From NCBI RefSeq assembly GCF_900090045.1, contig NC_041783.1, positions 1,323,501-1,387,500 of the forward strand: DNA of 64,000 nucleotides, given 5' to 3'. The position numbers and the translations under genes were made by a program. The notes beneath the pieces are model-generated. The model made no database searches. It was not told the origin of the DNA and saw only the letters and a program-made list of their open reading frames with translations. The DNA is from Plasmodium malariae. Taxonomy: Eukaryota; Apicomplexa; Aconoidasida; Haemosporida; Plasmodiidae. Numbering within the stretch: position 1 is the first letter of the stretch; each line of letters begins with the position of its first letter. Below are positions 46,732-59,094 of the stretch, one piece after another.

Positions 46732-47625
46732 CATATTTTATTTTTTATTATTTTTTACATGTAAAATGCAACAGATCAAGAAGTGTAACCTTTCTTCTTT
46801 TTGTAGCAATATCCTTTTCAACTTGTAAAAAACAAAAAAATTTGTAGTTCAAAAAAAAAAAAAAAGCATTTTTTTCTTTTTACATGTGGCGCATTGTTAA
46901 CTAGACGATTCATTATTATTTATTTGATAGTTTTCTTTTTAAAACGAGAAAGATGAAAAAGGTCTATTTTGTGAATTAGAGACGAATGCATATACACACA
47001 TGTTACATGTATATACGTATGAACACACATATATATATATATATATGTACTTAAATGCGTATACATATATATATTAACAGAATAAGATACTGCTTTCAGA
47101 CTAATTCTGAACGGGTGTTATGTATTGTTAGCGGGACCTCACAAAGCTTACTCGTATAAGCATTCAAACATGAAACGCAAAATGGTATGATTAACAAATA
47201 TGTTATCAGTTTTTAAAGTTAGTGAAATAAAAAAAAAAAAAAAAAAAAAAGGTAATAAATACGTTAATTTGTATTTCCACATTTGCTAAATGTTCAAATG
47301 TCGAGCATAACTTTTAAATTGTTAAAAGAAAAACAAATAAAGTGAAGGTTTTTTTATGAGAAAAATAAAATTAAAATTTTAAAAAGGCGTTCAATATTTA
47401 CACGCTTGTACGTACTTATGCATTTTTTAGTAGCATATAAATTTTATTTTGTGCAGAGTTGCGCATATGAGTGTACGTATGCATGTATGTATTTATGTAT
47501 GTATTTATGTATGTATGTACACATACATATATACCCATACAAGTGCACTCATTTCACGCTGTGATATATGCACCATTTTTTTTTTGTAAGACTGAACCTT
47601 TTTTTACGGATATTTGATGCGTCCT
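46223..47625. other. Intergenic before NOP2
   Basis: About 1.4 kb with no gene seen. TA microsatellites at 46452-46486 and 46692-46727, a ~24-bp poly-A at 47229-47252 and TATG tetranucleotides at about 47480-47520. Confidence 0.65.
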
Positions 47626-49998
47626 TCAAGTGTGTCTTTTTATTTTACGTTCACTTTGTTCTTTCTTCCTTTCGTCCTTTTGTCCTTTCGTCCGTTGGTT
47701 TTTCCATTTTTTCGTTTCCTTCTTTTTTTTAATAGTCCTGTTCTTAATTTTTTTGTTTGCCTTATCGGAGCTGTGATTTGCTCTGCCATATACGCTTCCA
47801 TTTTTCTCGCCCCTTTTTTCTGAATGCACATGTTCGGACTGATTCTGTAATTTTTTTTCTTTTCTATTCTTAAACTTGTTTTTTTTGCCCTTGAGATTGT
47901 TCCTTTTTCCATTTAAGTAGTTCATCTTGTGGCTTTTAATCGCATTTTTCCTGTTAGTTTTAGATTTGTTTTTTAAGCTAATTTTTATATGATCATTTAT
48001 CTCCTGGGTGTTGCTATTTGTATTGCCTTCTACCTTCTTTCTGTTGAGTCTGTTGTCCTTTTTTCCACTTTTGGAAGCGCCTGCGTAATTATTATCATGC
48101 TTTGAAACATGCTTCACATTATTTGTGTATGTATTTTTATTTCGCATATTACCATCTTGCGCATTTCTTTTTAAATCTTCTCCTTGGCATTTGGGAAAAT
48201 TTTTTTTTTTTTTTTTTTTCCTTTTATTTTCTTCCCCTGCTCGTTTTTTATTATTTCCTGTATGTTTATCTTTACCGAAGATAACATCAGATCGCTTAAT
48301 TAATTTAGCAACAAAGAAATTATCGTAATTATGTTTATGTAAATAAATCCTTTTGCATAAGGCTATTTTGCTAGAGAACTGTTTCTTTCTATAATGAGTT
48401 ATTCCTGGATCTCCTATGTCTATATCGGTTGGTAATAAATTAACATCTCTTTTTTTTAAAATATAATTTATGACTTGTTCATTTTCTTCCACAGTAATAC
48501 TACAAGTAGAATAAACAACAATTCCTCCATTTTTTACTAAATTAATTGCATTGTTTAATAGTTTTCGTTGTTTTTGTGCTAGTTCTCTTATTTCTTTTAT
48601 ACTTTTTCTTCTAGCACTTTTATTTTTGTTAACAACACCTGTACCACTACAAAAAGAATCCAGAAGTATTTTGTCAAACTGGAAGCTAATATATTTATGT
48701 ATATTTAAAGAATCAAAACATGTAACTATTAGATTATGTATACCCATTCTTGAAGCATGTGCTTCAATAGCTTTACACCGTAATTTGTTAACATCATTTG
48801 CATAAACAAGACCTCTATTTTTTTTAAGTGCACACAGATAAGTGCATTTCCCTCCTGGTGCTGCACACATATCTAATATAATATCATTTTCTTGGGCATT
48901 TAATTCTAAAACAGGTATAAAAGATGAAGAGGATTGTATCATATAATAACCATATAAATATTCGTTACAACTACCAACATTTGAATTTATATCATTCACA
49001 ATGATGCCGACGTTATTCCATTTATCTCTTCCTTCTTGTACTGATATATTTTGTCCTTTTAAAATTTTCATTAAATTACTTCTTGTTATTTTCAATGTAT
49101 TCGTTCTTAGGTGAATTTCCTTTGGCATATTATTTATCTCAAGAAATAAGTACAGCTCTTTTATATCAAATAAGTAGTATAAATATTTTATCATTTCTTT
49201 TGTGTACTCATAATAATAAGTGTAATAAAATAGTAGCTCTTTTATTATTGATGATTTTTCTACCACACTATTTATTATGGAAATATTTTTTTTTTTTTTT
49301 TTTTTTTTTTTCGAGCTATCACTTAATAATAACAATAAATATTTCATTCTATCTTCTATATCTTCACTATTCATTATTTTGTTATTTTTATATATTCCTA
49401 TTTCATCAAAATATATGTGCTCACTTTTGTTGATGCACTTCTTCTTTATTTTTTTTTTCATCAACCCAGATATGTTCACCTCCTTTTGTCCCCCCAGAAA
49501 ATGTACTTCGCTATCTGCTCCATTTTGGCTATCTTCTCTATTTCCATCTTCTCCTATTCTTTTTCTTATTATTTCTATGTCATCAATGTTGTAATATTCA
49601 TTGTAACTCGTTCCTTTCTCGTGCTCTTCATCGCTGTTCAAATCGTTATAGCTCATGTTAGAGCTATCACTTGAATTGTCCTTGTTATCCATGAGATTCT
49701 CCTGGCCTTGTTCCACTCCTCCATTGTCATATCTTTCTTTATAATCCTCATATTCGTCATAATCTTCCCCATCATCTTCTCCTTCATCATACTCATTTTG
49801 TCCATCCTCATCTTCCTCCTCTGTCTCCTCATCCTCTCTCACCTCCAACCCATCGGCACTACCCGAGATACATTCATCATCTCCGCTTTGATTTATTTCA
49901 AAATTATCATTTTCAAAAAGGGGAAATGTCTTCCTGTTTTCTATATCACATTTCTCTTCCTCATTTGAGGAAACGATACTCGTAAAATTTGAGTTCAT
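47626..49998 (-). CDS. NOP2: NOP2-type rRNA (cytosine-C5) methyltransferase
   Basis: A 790-aa NOL1/NOP2/Sun-family enzyme that methylates cytosine in large-subunit rRNA in the nucleolus. The N-terminal ~190 residues are strongly acidic (EEDEEDGQNEYDEGEDD), as in other NOP2 proteins. The catalytic core includes LRTNTLKITRSNLMKILKG, YMIQSSSSFIPVLEL, the SAM loop DMCAAPGGKCTYLCALK, YANDVNKLRCKA, motif IV DSFCSGTG (about residue 450) and motif VI VVYSTCSITVEENEQV with the nucleophilic Cys (about 497). FSSKIALCKRIYLHKHNYDN matches the RRFYPHTHNMDGFF block diagnostic of NOP2. The C-terminal ~180 residues are a Lys/Asn/Arg-rich nucleolar-type tail ending WKNQRTKGQKDERKKEQSE. Motif IV is normally DAPCSGTG; here Ala-Pro is Ser-Phe. 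Confidence 0.93.
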   Translation of the reverse strand: MNSNFTSIVSSNEEEKCDIENRKTFPLFENDNFEINQSGDDECISGSADGLEVREDEETEEEDEDGQNEYDEGEDDGEDYDEYEDYKERYDNGGVEQGQENLMDNKDNSSDSSNMSYNDLNSDEEHEKGTSYNEYYNIDDIEIIRKRIGEDGNREDSQNGADSEVHFLGGQKEVNISGLMKKKIKKKCINKSEHIYFDEIGIYKNNKIMNSEDIEDRMKYLLLLLSDSSKKKKKKKKNISIINSVVEKSSIIKELLFYYTYYYEYTKEMIKYLYYLFDIKELYLFLEINNMPKEIHLRTNTLKITRSNLMKILKGQNISVQEGRDKWNNVGIIVNDINSNVGSCNEYLYGYYMIQSSSSFIPVLELNAQENDIILDMCAAPGGKCTYLCALKKNRGLVYANDVNKLRCKAIEAHASRMGIHNLIVTCFDSLNIHKYISFQFDKILLDSFCSGTGVVNKNKSARRKSIKEIRELAQKQRKLLNNAINLVKNGGIVVYSTCSITVEENEQVINYILKKRDVNLLPTDIDIGDPGITHYRKKQFSSKIALCKRIYLHKHNYDNFFVAKLIKRSDVIFGKDKHTGNNKKRAGEENKRKKKKKKNFPKCQGEDLKRNAQDGNMRNKNTYTNNVKHVSKHDNNYAGASKSGKKDNRLNRKKVEGNTNSNTQEINDHIKISLKNKSKTNRKNAIKSHKMNYLNGKRNNLKGKKNKFKNRKEKKLQNQSEHVHSEKRGEKNGSVYGRANHSSDKANKKIKNRTIKKKKETKKWKNQRTKGQKDERKKEQSERKIKRHT

Positions 49999-51787
49999 TT
50001 ACGCTATAAATACAAACATGCATAAAGATACAGACACATACGTAATGGTACTTACCTATATGCACAATCGCTTATGTACATGTACATATATATATATATA
50101 TATATATATTTACACTAACGCAGCACTCTCCCCCCTATGCTAAACCTAATGGTATGACACAATTAACTATTTTCACCTTCTTGTTAAACAATGATGTATA
50201 CATATGTATATGTACTAATATGTATAATAATATGTATGGGTTTATTTTATCTTTTTTTTCCTTTAAATTTGCAAAGTTACAGCAAATATATATTTATAAT
50301 ATACCCTCACAACAGGCACTACTTGCAAAAATTGGCCAAAAAATTTAAGTATTTCATATAATTAACGTAGTTGTATAAAATTAAAAAAATATATTTTTTT
50401 TTTAAGAAGGAAAAAGAGTAAAGCAATATATAAAATAACAGCGCTGTAATGTAAAAAGAAAGATAGTATGCGGAATAAACAAATATAAAAAAAAATAAAA
50501 TAAATATATATTAAATTAAAAAGATTTATAAATAAATGATACAGATAATATACCTACAGAGCAGAACAAAAAAAAAAAAAAAGCACATATACGCATAAAT
50601 ATGTACATATATATGGATATCTATATATATAATTATGTATATATATTTATACCTACAAGTACGCTTATGTATATTCATTTACAAACGAGAAAAACTTTCA
50701 ACTGGCGCAAAAAAAGAACGTCAGGTTGAAAAATTAGAGAAAAAAATAAATAGCATACATAAACGCGGGGAAGGAAACATGCATTGATAAGTAATAAAAC
50801 ATATATTAAAATAGAGGGAATTCTTAACATGCAAAATGTTAAGGAAACAGATCTGCGTTCTTCTCTATAACTATTAAAGCAAAAGAAATCATGGGAAAAA
50901 AAAAAAAAAAAAATTATATATTTAAGGTGTAAAAGAAAATAGAATAAAAGGTCAAAAAAACGAATAAAATTGTGCAGTAGGAAATATATTACCATTGCTA
51001 GTACTACTATTAATATTACTACTATTACTACTATTACTACTATTTTTTTTTTTTTTTTTTTTATTACCATATATAATTACGCGACACCGAAAAAAAGGGA
51101 AAAAAAAAAAAGGCATTAATAAAAATAAAACTTGCCTAATTTAGCATTAGCAATAAGACATTGTGAGTTTTTTTTTTTTTTTTTTTTTTATTCTCCTGTA
51201 GTACCAATTCGATATGTTATATCAAAGAGATAAAATGACCCTAAACTATACATTTTCGATGAAAATTGAGTGGTTTCTGAATATGGCATACGTATTATTA
51301 AGCATATAATATATATATATGAATACCTACGAACGTACATACGGACATACGCTCATACGCTCATACGCTCATACATGCATACGTGCATAACCGCATACTT
51401 TTATACGTACATAAACTCTTGCACATATGCAAAAAACAAAACATTAGAAAAGGTAAGGGATTCTGTAGCGCGATTCGCCTTAGGATATTAGGGTGATCTG
51501 TTCTATCGAAATAAGATTTAGCAAAATAAATTGAGCATGATATATTACAACTTATTTTGGAAAACAGCATTAGAATATAAAAGATAACAACTATGAATAG
51601 AAATAGGAATAACAAGAATTGTAAGAATAGTACTAATAAGCGATAAAATGTACGAATTCGTTTTACTTTTTTTTTTTTTTTTTGTTTTGACTCTTTTGCG
51701 TACACTTTGTTATTTCATTTAACAGGATTAATACAGTAAAAAAGTAAGTTGGTTTTCCATGTTTTTCTTTACCCTATTTTGTCGAAA
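49999..51787. other. Intergenic between divergent NOP2 and MutY
   Basis: About 1.8 kb with no gene called. It holds TA arrays at about 50087-50110, a TACTACTATTA array at 51000-51045 next to poly-T and a CGCTCATA array at 51350-51375. Presumably a bidirectional promoter region. Confidence 0.6.
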
Positions 51788-54346
51788 ATGAATAAGGGCA
51801 ATTTTGAAAAGAGTGAGAAACCTGGAAAGGGGTCCACAAAAAATAGCGAGTTGAAAAAGGGAAACAAAATAAGCAGCTCAAAAAGGGGCATGTGCACACA
51901 TAACAAAATACAAAAGACTGAAAATTTTACGGAGGAATATCACTATTCCATATTGCAGAAATATAATTATGATATAGTAAAAGATTTATTAGAGTGGTAT
52001 TACAAATATAGGCGAAAGCTGCCATGGAGAAATGACAAGCCACCATACACGACAAGCGTTCAATTGGATGAAGGAAAAATAACTGGAGGAGATATAAGGC
52101 ATTACTTTACTAAAAGTGATAATAAAAAAATTAAAAAAGAAGATTTGAATAGTTATATTAACAAGAACACAAATAACGAAAGGGAAAAAAGAACAATCGG
52201 GGTTGTAGTAAAAGTAAAAAAAGAACAACAAAATTTAGCATGTCAAGAAGTAAAAAGAATAAAAAAGGAAACTATATTAAATAATGAAAATAAGAACATA
52301 GAGATAAACCAAATGATAAGAAATGATGAAAATATTACCATGTTATCAACGTGTATAAGACCCAATAGTAATCCTTACAATAATGAAAATGTTGAAAATA
52401 TTAGAAGCGAGTCGATAAATAATGCAGACAATTTATGTTTAAGGGGGTACCAAATATATATAAGTGAAATAATGTTACAACAAACGAAGGTACATACTGT
52501 TTTAAATTACTATATAAAGTGGATGAATACATGGAGTAGCATTTTCGAATTGGCAAAAAGAAATCTAGATGATGTTTTAATATTATGGAAAGGGTTAGGA
52601 TATTATAATAGAGCCAAAAATTTATTAGAATGCTGTAAAACAGTTGTTGAAAAATATAATGGTATATTCCCAAATGATATAAAATTACTAAAAGAATTAC
52701 CAGGTATTGGTGATTACACATCTAAAGCTATATGTATACATTTATATAACAGAAAAGATATTTGTATTGATACTAATATCATAAGAATATTTTCAAGAAT
52801 TACTGATACAATCAATTATTATAAATCCACTGTTTTATCTAAACATTGTGAAGAGGTAAGCCACATTTTATGTTCAGGTGAATTCAATTATTCTGACCTT
52901 AGTCAGGCTTTAATGGATTTAGGATCAAGTGTTTGTACCAACTCCCCTTTATGTGCAAAGTGTCCTTTGAATAAATATTGTCTTATTCATTTAAAAACAA
53001 ACAAGAAAAAATATAGCCCCTTTAACCTGATCCATCCCACTGATTGCACACTGTGCGTTCTGAAGAGAAACGTCGAAATTAAGAGTGTCCCTCTTGTGAA
53101 AAGGAAGAAAAAAACAGGGAAAACGTGCCTAGTATTGCTGGTAAAAAGGGAAGAAGTAAATAACGGGGATAATAGTGGAAATAGCAGTATTAATAACGTA
53201 CCCACAGCTAACCATAGTCGAACGAACCACTTGGATGATCATTATTTGATGATCAAGAACACGGACTCGAATTTATTTTCCATGCATTATTTGTTTCCCC
53301 TTTTGCTTATTGATCAGTTTGACAAAAAAACCGTACATGTGGTAACAGTTGGAGAAAAAAAAAAACAAATAAAATAATAAATGAGAAAATAATTTAATTA
53401 TGATGTATTAACTTTTTAGCAAATATACGTGAACTGTATGTATGCTTAGCAAAGCAGAGGAAGAGATGTATTAACTTTGTGTTAAAAGCAAAATAGAGCA
53501 AAATAAAAAAAAAAAAAAAAAGAAAAAAAAAAAAAGAAACGTTTTATCTCATAGCATGTTTATATAATTAACTCCATCTTACCTTAATTGTTCAGCATTT
53601 AAACAGTTTACTATCCAAATTAAATTTAAACAATTCCAAGAAGGATTCCTTTACATACGTAATTTTTATATCCTCTTGACTTTTCGTGCTGTCCCTACCC
53701 ATTTTACAGACATATTACGTATTTCACTATAAATGTACATTTTCATTAAAAAATATAAGAGTTTCCTTTTTTTTTTTTTTTTTTTTTTATAAGATTAACC
53801 ACTTTAAGCATATATTTTCTCACCTCACGTATGACACGTACATTTATGTTTGTTCTGTTTTGGACGCGGTAGGAGAATACCTCAAAGTGCATTTATATTC
53901 CTCATGAGGACGTTTGAAATATATACATGTATATGTATATATATACAGATATAGATATACGTGCGCTTTTTGTTCTCGTTTGTGTTCCTCGTGAGAATAT
54001 TATATAATACATATATATTTATACAAACACACTTTTTTCTTTTTTGATTAGGAAAATACAACAATCAACGGAGAAAATACATGGATAAAATTAAAAGACA
54101 TCAAGGTATTTTTATGTCCATCATTTTTTTTTTTTTTTTTTTTTTTCTCTTATTTGTAAATTCCGCCTTTTTATTTTATTTTATTTTATTTCCTTTTTTC
54201 AATTTATATATCTTTCCCCCTTTTAAAAATTTTTTTTTTTTTTTTTTTAGGATTTTACGCACAATACATTTTGTCAACATATAATAGATCATTATAAAGA
54301 AAAGATAGATGATAAAAAAAATTATTTTTCCGAATTTTACATTTAA
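51788..54346 (+). CDS. MUTYH: A/G-specific adenine DNA glycosylase MutY (five exons)
   Basis: Removes adenine mispaired with 8-oxoguanine. Exons 51788-53341, 53596-53658, 53710-53760, 54052-54105 and 54251-54346 join in phase 0 to 605 aa. Landmarks: LLEWYYKYRRKLPWRND (R81), then a ~140-residue Lys/Asn-rich insertion, then YQIYISEIMLQQTKV with catalytic Glu227, WKGLGYYNRAKNL, the helix-hairpin-helix LPGIGDYTSKAI, and IDTNIIRIFSR with catalytic Asp328. The Fe-S cysteines follow (383, 389, 392, 398). The first Cys spacing is C-x5-C, one residue shorter than the usual C-x6-C. The small 3' exons encode a NUDIX-like 8-oxoG recognition domain (TYYVFHYKCTFSLKN, ENTWIKLKDIK, DFTHNTFCQHII). The ATG at 51788 is the first in frame. 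Confidence 0.92.
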
Positions 54347-54748
54347 GAAAAGTTCCGTAAAAAATACATGCTCCGTTATTTTACTGTTCCCTATTAATAT
54401 TAAAAATAAAAAGAAGAGCCATAAAAAGGGCTTCTATGTATATGCATATATGTACATATGTGCGTATGTGTGTGCTATTTGGGTATAAATTTCCATTAGT
54501 AAAAGTCTACACAGAAATATTTATACATTTTTTTTTCTTAATTTAATTTAACTTAATTTTACAACTTTTTAAGTGTGTAACATCACCCATGAAAAAAAAA
54601 CATTTTTAATTTTCCTTCGAAAAAATAGACTCAAAGATTATTCTAAGAAAAATAAATAAAAGGGATATTTTTTTTTTTTTTTTTTTTTTTTTTAATGAGC
54701 CAAATTATACCATTGAAAAAAAAGTTTATGTACGCTCAAGGGGACTCT

Positions 54749-54780
<32 letters not shown>

Positions 54781-55161
54781 GTAATTTCCACTTGTTCCTT
54801 AAAAAAAAAATAAATTCATTTTTGTACCAGGTCGCAATCATACGCTTATAACATATAAGTATATATGCAGACATATATATGTATATTTGTTACCATAAAA
54901 AAATGTTTTAACAGACAAACACAAATGTCTGCAAATCATACTTAAACCAAAGTGCGTTTTTTAATTGTACACAATAACGAATTATTTTGTTCTTTGTTTT
55001 TTTTATTTTGTATTCTTTTTTTTTTTTTTTTTTTTAGACTCATCCATATGTGTGCTTTCATTTCTCCTTCTGTGAGTTGAATGCTTCCACATTATTAATA
55101 TAAGCGTCAGGGTGATAACAGGGCAAATAATAACAATAGCGGGGGCGTAATAAACGTAACA

Positions 55162-55197
<36 letters not shown>

Positions 55198-55444
55198 ATA
55201 GGATAAAAATAAATGAGAAGCGAACAAGTTCCTCGGCTTTCTCAGTAGAGCGTCACATGGTATTGCGTTCTACAAGAAAAAGCTTATAGGCAAAAAATGC
55301 ACGTATGCACGTACATACATGTGTACGTAAATACTTGTATATGTGAATAAATGTACATGGAACACTCGCCCGTACATGTACACGCGCACACGAAGGGCAA
55401 TTTAAAGTGTGAGAAGAAAATCAAACTAAAAAGTTTTGCTAAAC
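54347..55444. other. Intergenic between MutY and the MORN gene
   Basis: About 1.1 kb with no gene seen. Poly-T runs at 54669-54693, 54750-54780 and 55017-55035, and a TA microsatellite at about 55166-55194. Confidence 0.65.
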
Positions 55445-58400
55445 ATGGGAAATAAATGTAGCTGCGTGGAAATAAGCAACGACAAACTGAAGGTATTGAA
55501 CAGTGAAGCGTACTTAAGGATACAAGACTTGGAAAAAGCAAAATTTGGAGAAAATCTAGAAACAAATATAACAAATGAAAATAATGAAGAAGAATACTTT
55601 TATCGTTTTGAAAAAAAAAATTTTCTGAACGAGTCAGGTAAAAAACATAATGAAGAGGTTACAAATGGGAAAACAGAGAGCAATTACGAAAGTAATATGG
55701 AAAAAGATTGCATTATTAATGTTAAAAGAATATTAATGTATATAAAAGAGCATGAAGGAGATTTTTTAATGTTTTTTAAAGAGAGAAATGCAACGAGTTT
55801 AATTTTTTTAAAGTACATAATTATGAATTACACAACATATATTATGTATATCCATATGGGTGTAATATATATTGGGGAAGTTAGCGAGAGTAATGAAAAA
55901 AATGGACTAGGTATTATTATAACACCTGACCAGTGCATATATATAGGAGAGTTTGAAAATGACAAGATAACTGGTTTTGGACTATATGTGCATTTTTCAA
56001 AAAGTAAATATATAGGTTATTGGAAAAGAGGAAAAGCAAATAATTATGGTATTTTTCTTCATCCTGATGGTACTTTTTATAAAGGTTTATGGTTAAATGA
56101 TAAACAAAATAAGAAAGGAATTGAATATGTAAATAGTAATTATGTATTTTTAGGAAATTATGAGAAAGGGGGAAAAAATGGATTTGGGGCATTTATATGG
56201 AATAATGAAAGTATGTACATAGGTAATATAAAAAAAAATTTTTTTTTTAAAAGAGGTATTTATTTTTTAAATAAAAATAAAATATATATAGGCAAATGGA
56301 AATATAATTGTATTCAAGGAAAATGTGAAATATTTTGGGTAGACAAAAGACAATTTTTTGGTTATCACAATAATAATATTAAAGAAGGGATAGGAATATA
56401 TAAATGGAATGATGGCAGAATTTATTTTGGGAACTGGTCAAATAATAAGCAACATGGATATGGTATTTTTATTTTAATTAGACATTATAAAGATTATGAA
56501 CAATATATTAATAATCCTTTTTTTCTTTTTTTTAAAAGTACCCAAAAAATTAAAAAAGATTTTTTAGTAAATCTCTCTAAAGAGGCTTTTTTTGATAACG
56601 GAAAAGCTAAGCATATACTTGAAAATATTCTAAAAAAATGTGATACTTATGATTTTTATAAATTCCTGCTTATATTGTTATATGTCAATTATTACCACAC
56701 ATGTTCCACTTATTTTGACTTTATTAAAAAAAAAAGGTTAAACAGCTTTAAATTTAACTATAAATTTTATGAACACATTAAATTCCATATGTGCTCTACT
56801 ACGAATGACTACTTGTCTGAGCATGACCTGTCCGAGGAGACACTTGCAGAGAAAGCGGCAGGTAAAGCAGCGAACGAACCTGCAGATGAAGCACTAACAC
56901 AGGGAAGGTGCAACAAAGGGGACAGTTGGCATAATAAGGGCACGGGTGCCAATACAGGTTCGAGTAAAAGCCCACAACCCATTGATACAACCAATGAGAA
57001 AACAAATGCAGTATATATGGAAAGGAACGAATTTGAGGATATAGAACTTTTACAAAATTATTTGAATTCAGTTAATTTAAGTTATTTGAGTGAAAATGAT
57101 ATAAGTATATATAGCCCTCTATTTTCCTATGCTTCAAGTAATATTATTCTCAAGTATGGAAAATGGAAAAATGGGAAATTAAAAAAATGGATTTACGCGA
57201 CTGATAATTCTATGTACGAATCTGTAGGCTGTTTAGATAATATACAAAATGAGCATGCAGAATTTTCAAATAAGAAAAATAATAACCCGTCTAATATGTT
57301 TTCTAATAAAAATTACAATGTTATTAATAATTTCCTGAATAACTTGTCCTCTTCCGCCATAAGTAACATATATAGGCAAAAAAAAAGGAAAAAGCAAAAA
57401 AAAAGAAAAAAACAAAAAAACGACCAACATTTTTACGGGTCAAGGGGGGAAGAACCAATTGGTGAGGGGATAAAACACAAGGGAAAAAGAACAAGGAAAG
57501 AGGGGGATCAAGACATCGAACAATGTGCAAGAGATCATATTAGTTTAGAAGGTAACGTAGACGTTGTTGAGGATAAAGCGTGTATTTTGGAGATGAAGAG
57601 CGTATACACAACAGATGAAAGGGAAGGAGACGAAGGGCAAGAGGACGATGGGGAGGAAGAATCGGACAAATCGGACAAATTGGATAAATTAGATAAATCG
57701 GATGAATCGGATGAATCGCATGAATCGCATGAATCGCATGAATCAGATGAATCGCATGAATCGCATGAATCAGATGAATCAGATGAATCGCATGAATCGG
57801 ATGAGGGCGGAGAGAATGAACGAAGGGAACCGTTCGAGCGGGATGAAGAGAAGCCCCCCCATATATGGAAACCCTTTGCTTATGACACAAACGCAGATTC
57901 AAACATACCAATGCATGCAAAGAATTTAATTAAGCATAATAAAAGCTTTATATATGACGAGAAAACGGGTAGGAAAGGAACGAATAGTAGAAAAACAAGT
58001 GAACATTTAATATCCACTTGTTCAAATACTTCAAGCAATATTATTTCCAAAAAAGGGAATAATATCTCATCTTCTCTTCTTTTGGGAACAAATGAGAATA
58101 TCAGTAATTCATCATCTGGAAGAGAGAAGAATGGACATAATATTTTTAATGAAGAGAAGAGTTACAAATATACAAAATTTTCGAATACCTTGAATAATAA
58201 GAGTAACCAATTAGATGATAAAATTTTCAAAAAAAAAAAAAAATTAAAAATAAAAAAAAAGGAGTTTGTAAACAACTTTATCACAAATAAAACATTAAAC
58301 CAGAATAGTGATGTCAAGGAATACAACTACAAAAATGTTGAAAATATTTATAATGGAATGAATAAGGAGCAAGGGAAAAAAAAAAATAAAAAGGGAGGAG

Positions 58401-58935
58401 AAGGAAAAGAAATAAAAAAAAAAAAAAAAAAAGAGATGTTTCATCAAAGAGTGGAAGGAGAGTTCATGAAGCCAACTCATCACCTGGAGCTATCAAAAGG
58501 GAGAAGAAAACAATGGAAAAAGTGTATCAAGGAAAAAAGGCTGAACGAAGTTCTAATAGGTACAACCGTGATAATAGTGGAAGCAGCGTTGACATTAATA
58601 ACATAGGAAATAATGACTATGGAAGTAATAAAGTAGGAAATAATTACTGTGCGAGTAATAACGTAGGAAGTAATGACTACGGGAGTAATGATAAACGAAA
58701 CTACCATTCCATTACGTCCCATAATTACGATTTGCCGAAAAAAGGCTTTTCACTAATATGGAGTTTGAAAAAGATGAAAAATTCGCACCTTTCCGCAAAT
58801 GAGCATATAACATTCGAAGCTCCAGAAAATTATAATTACGACCATAGTAATACTTTGGATGAAGGTCAAAAAAAGAAAAAGTCCTTTTTTAGGAGCATTT
58901 TAGGAGTCAAGAGGGATAAAAAGAAGAGCCAATAA
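55445..58935 (+). CDS. MORN-repeat protein with N-terminal acylation signal (frame break near 3' end)
   Basis: The ATG at 55445 starts MGNKCSC: Gly2 is a strong N-myristoylation site, with Cys5 and Cys7 available for palmitoylation, so the protein is probably tethered to a membrane. Residues ~160-345 carry about eight MORN repeats (YIGEFENDKITGFGLYVHF, YIGYWKRGKANNYGIFLHPDG, YFGNWSNNKQHGYGIFI). Such repeats are common in Plasmodium membrane-linked and cytoskeletal proteins. Later parts are Lys/Ser/Asn-rich, with an acidic SDE/SHE repeat. After a ~19-A run (58414-58432) the starting frame ends at 58606 in an unlikely peptide (GTTVIIVEAALTLIT). The neighbouring frame instead runs KRDVSSKSGRRVHEANSS onward through an Asn/Ser/Gly-rich stretch to KKKSFFRSILGVKRDKKKSQ and a stop at 58935. 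The two frames are most likely one gene split by a homopolymer length error. Confidence 0.85.
57655..57812. repeat. Coding 9-bp SDE/SHE/LDK repeat
   Basis: About seventeen copies of GAATCGCAT / GAATCGGAT / AAATTGGAT giving (K-S/L-D) then (E-S-D) and (E-S-H) tripeptides within the MORN protein. Acidic and His-rich. Confidence 0.93.
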
Positions 58936-59063
58936 ACTGTTACAATCGTAGTGGAATGATGTACATGCATTAAGGCTCTACCAAACAATTACGCGGAAGG
59001 GGGAAAAAAAAATAAAAAAAATATCATCAACAGCAAACTATTTTGAAGTTTTTGCCAAAATTT

Positions 59064-59094
<31 letters not shown>

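Noticed and set aside
58513..58935. Separate gene starting MEKVYQGKK
   Set aside because: The frame is open well upstream of this Met to the poly-A run and reads as the continuation of the MORN protein.
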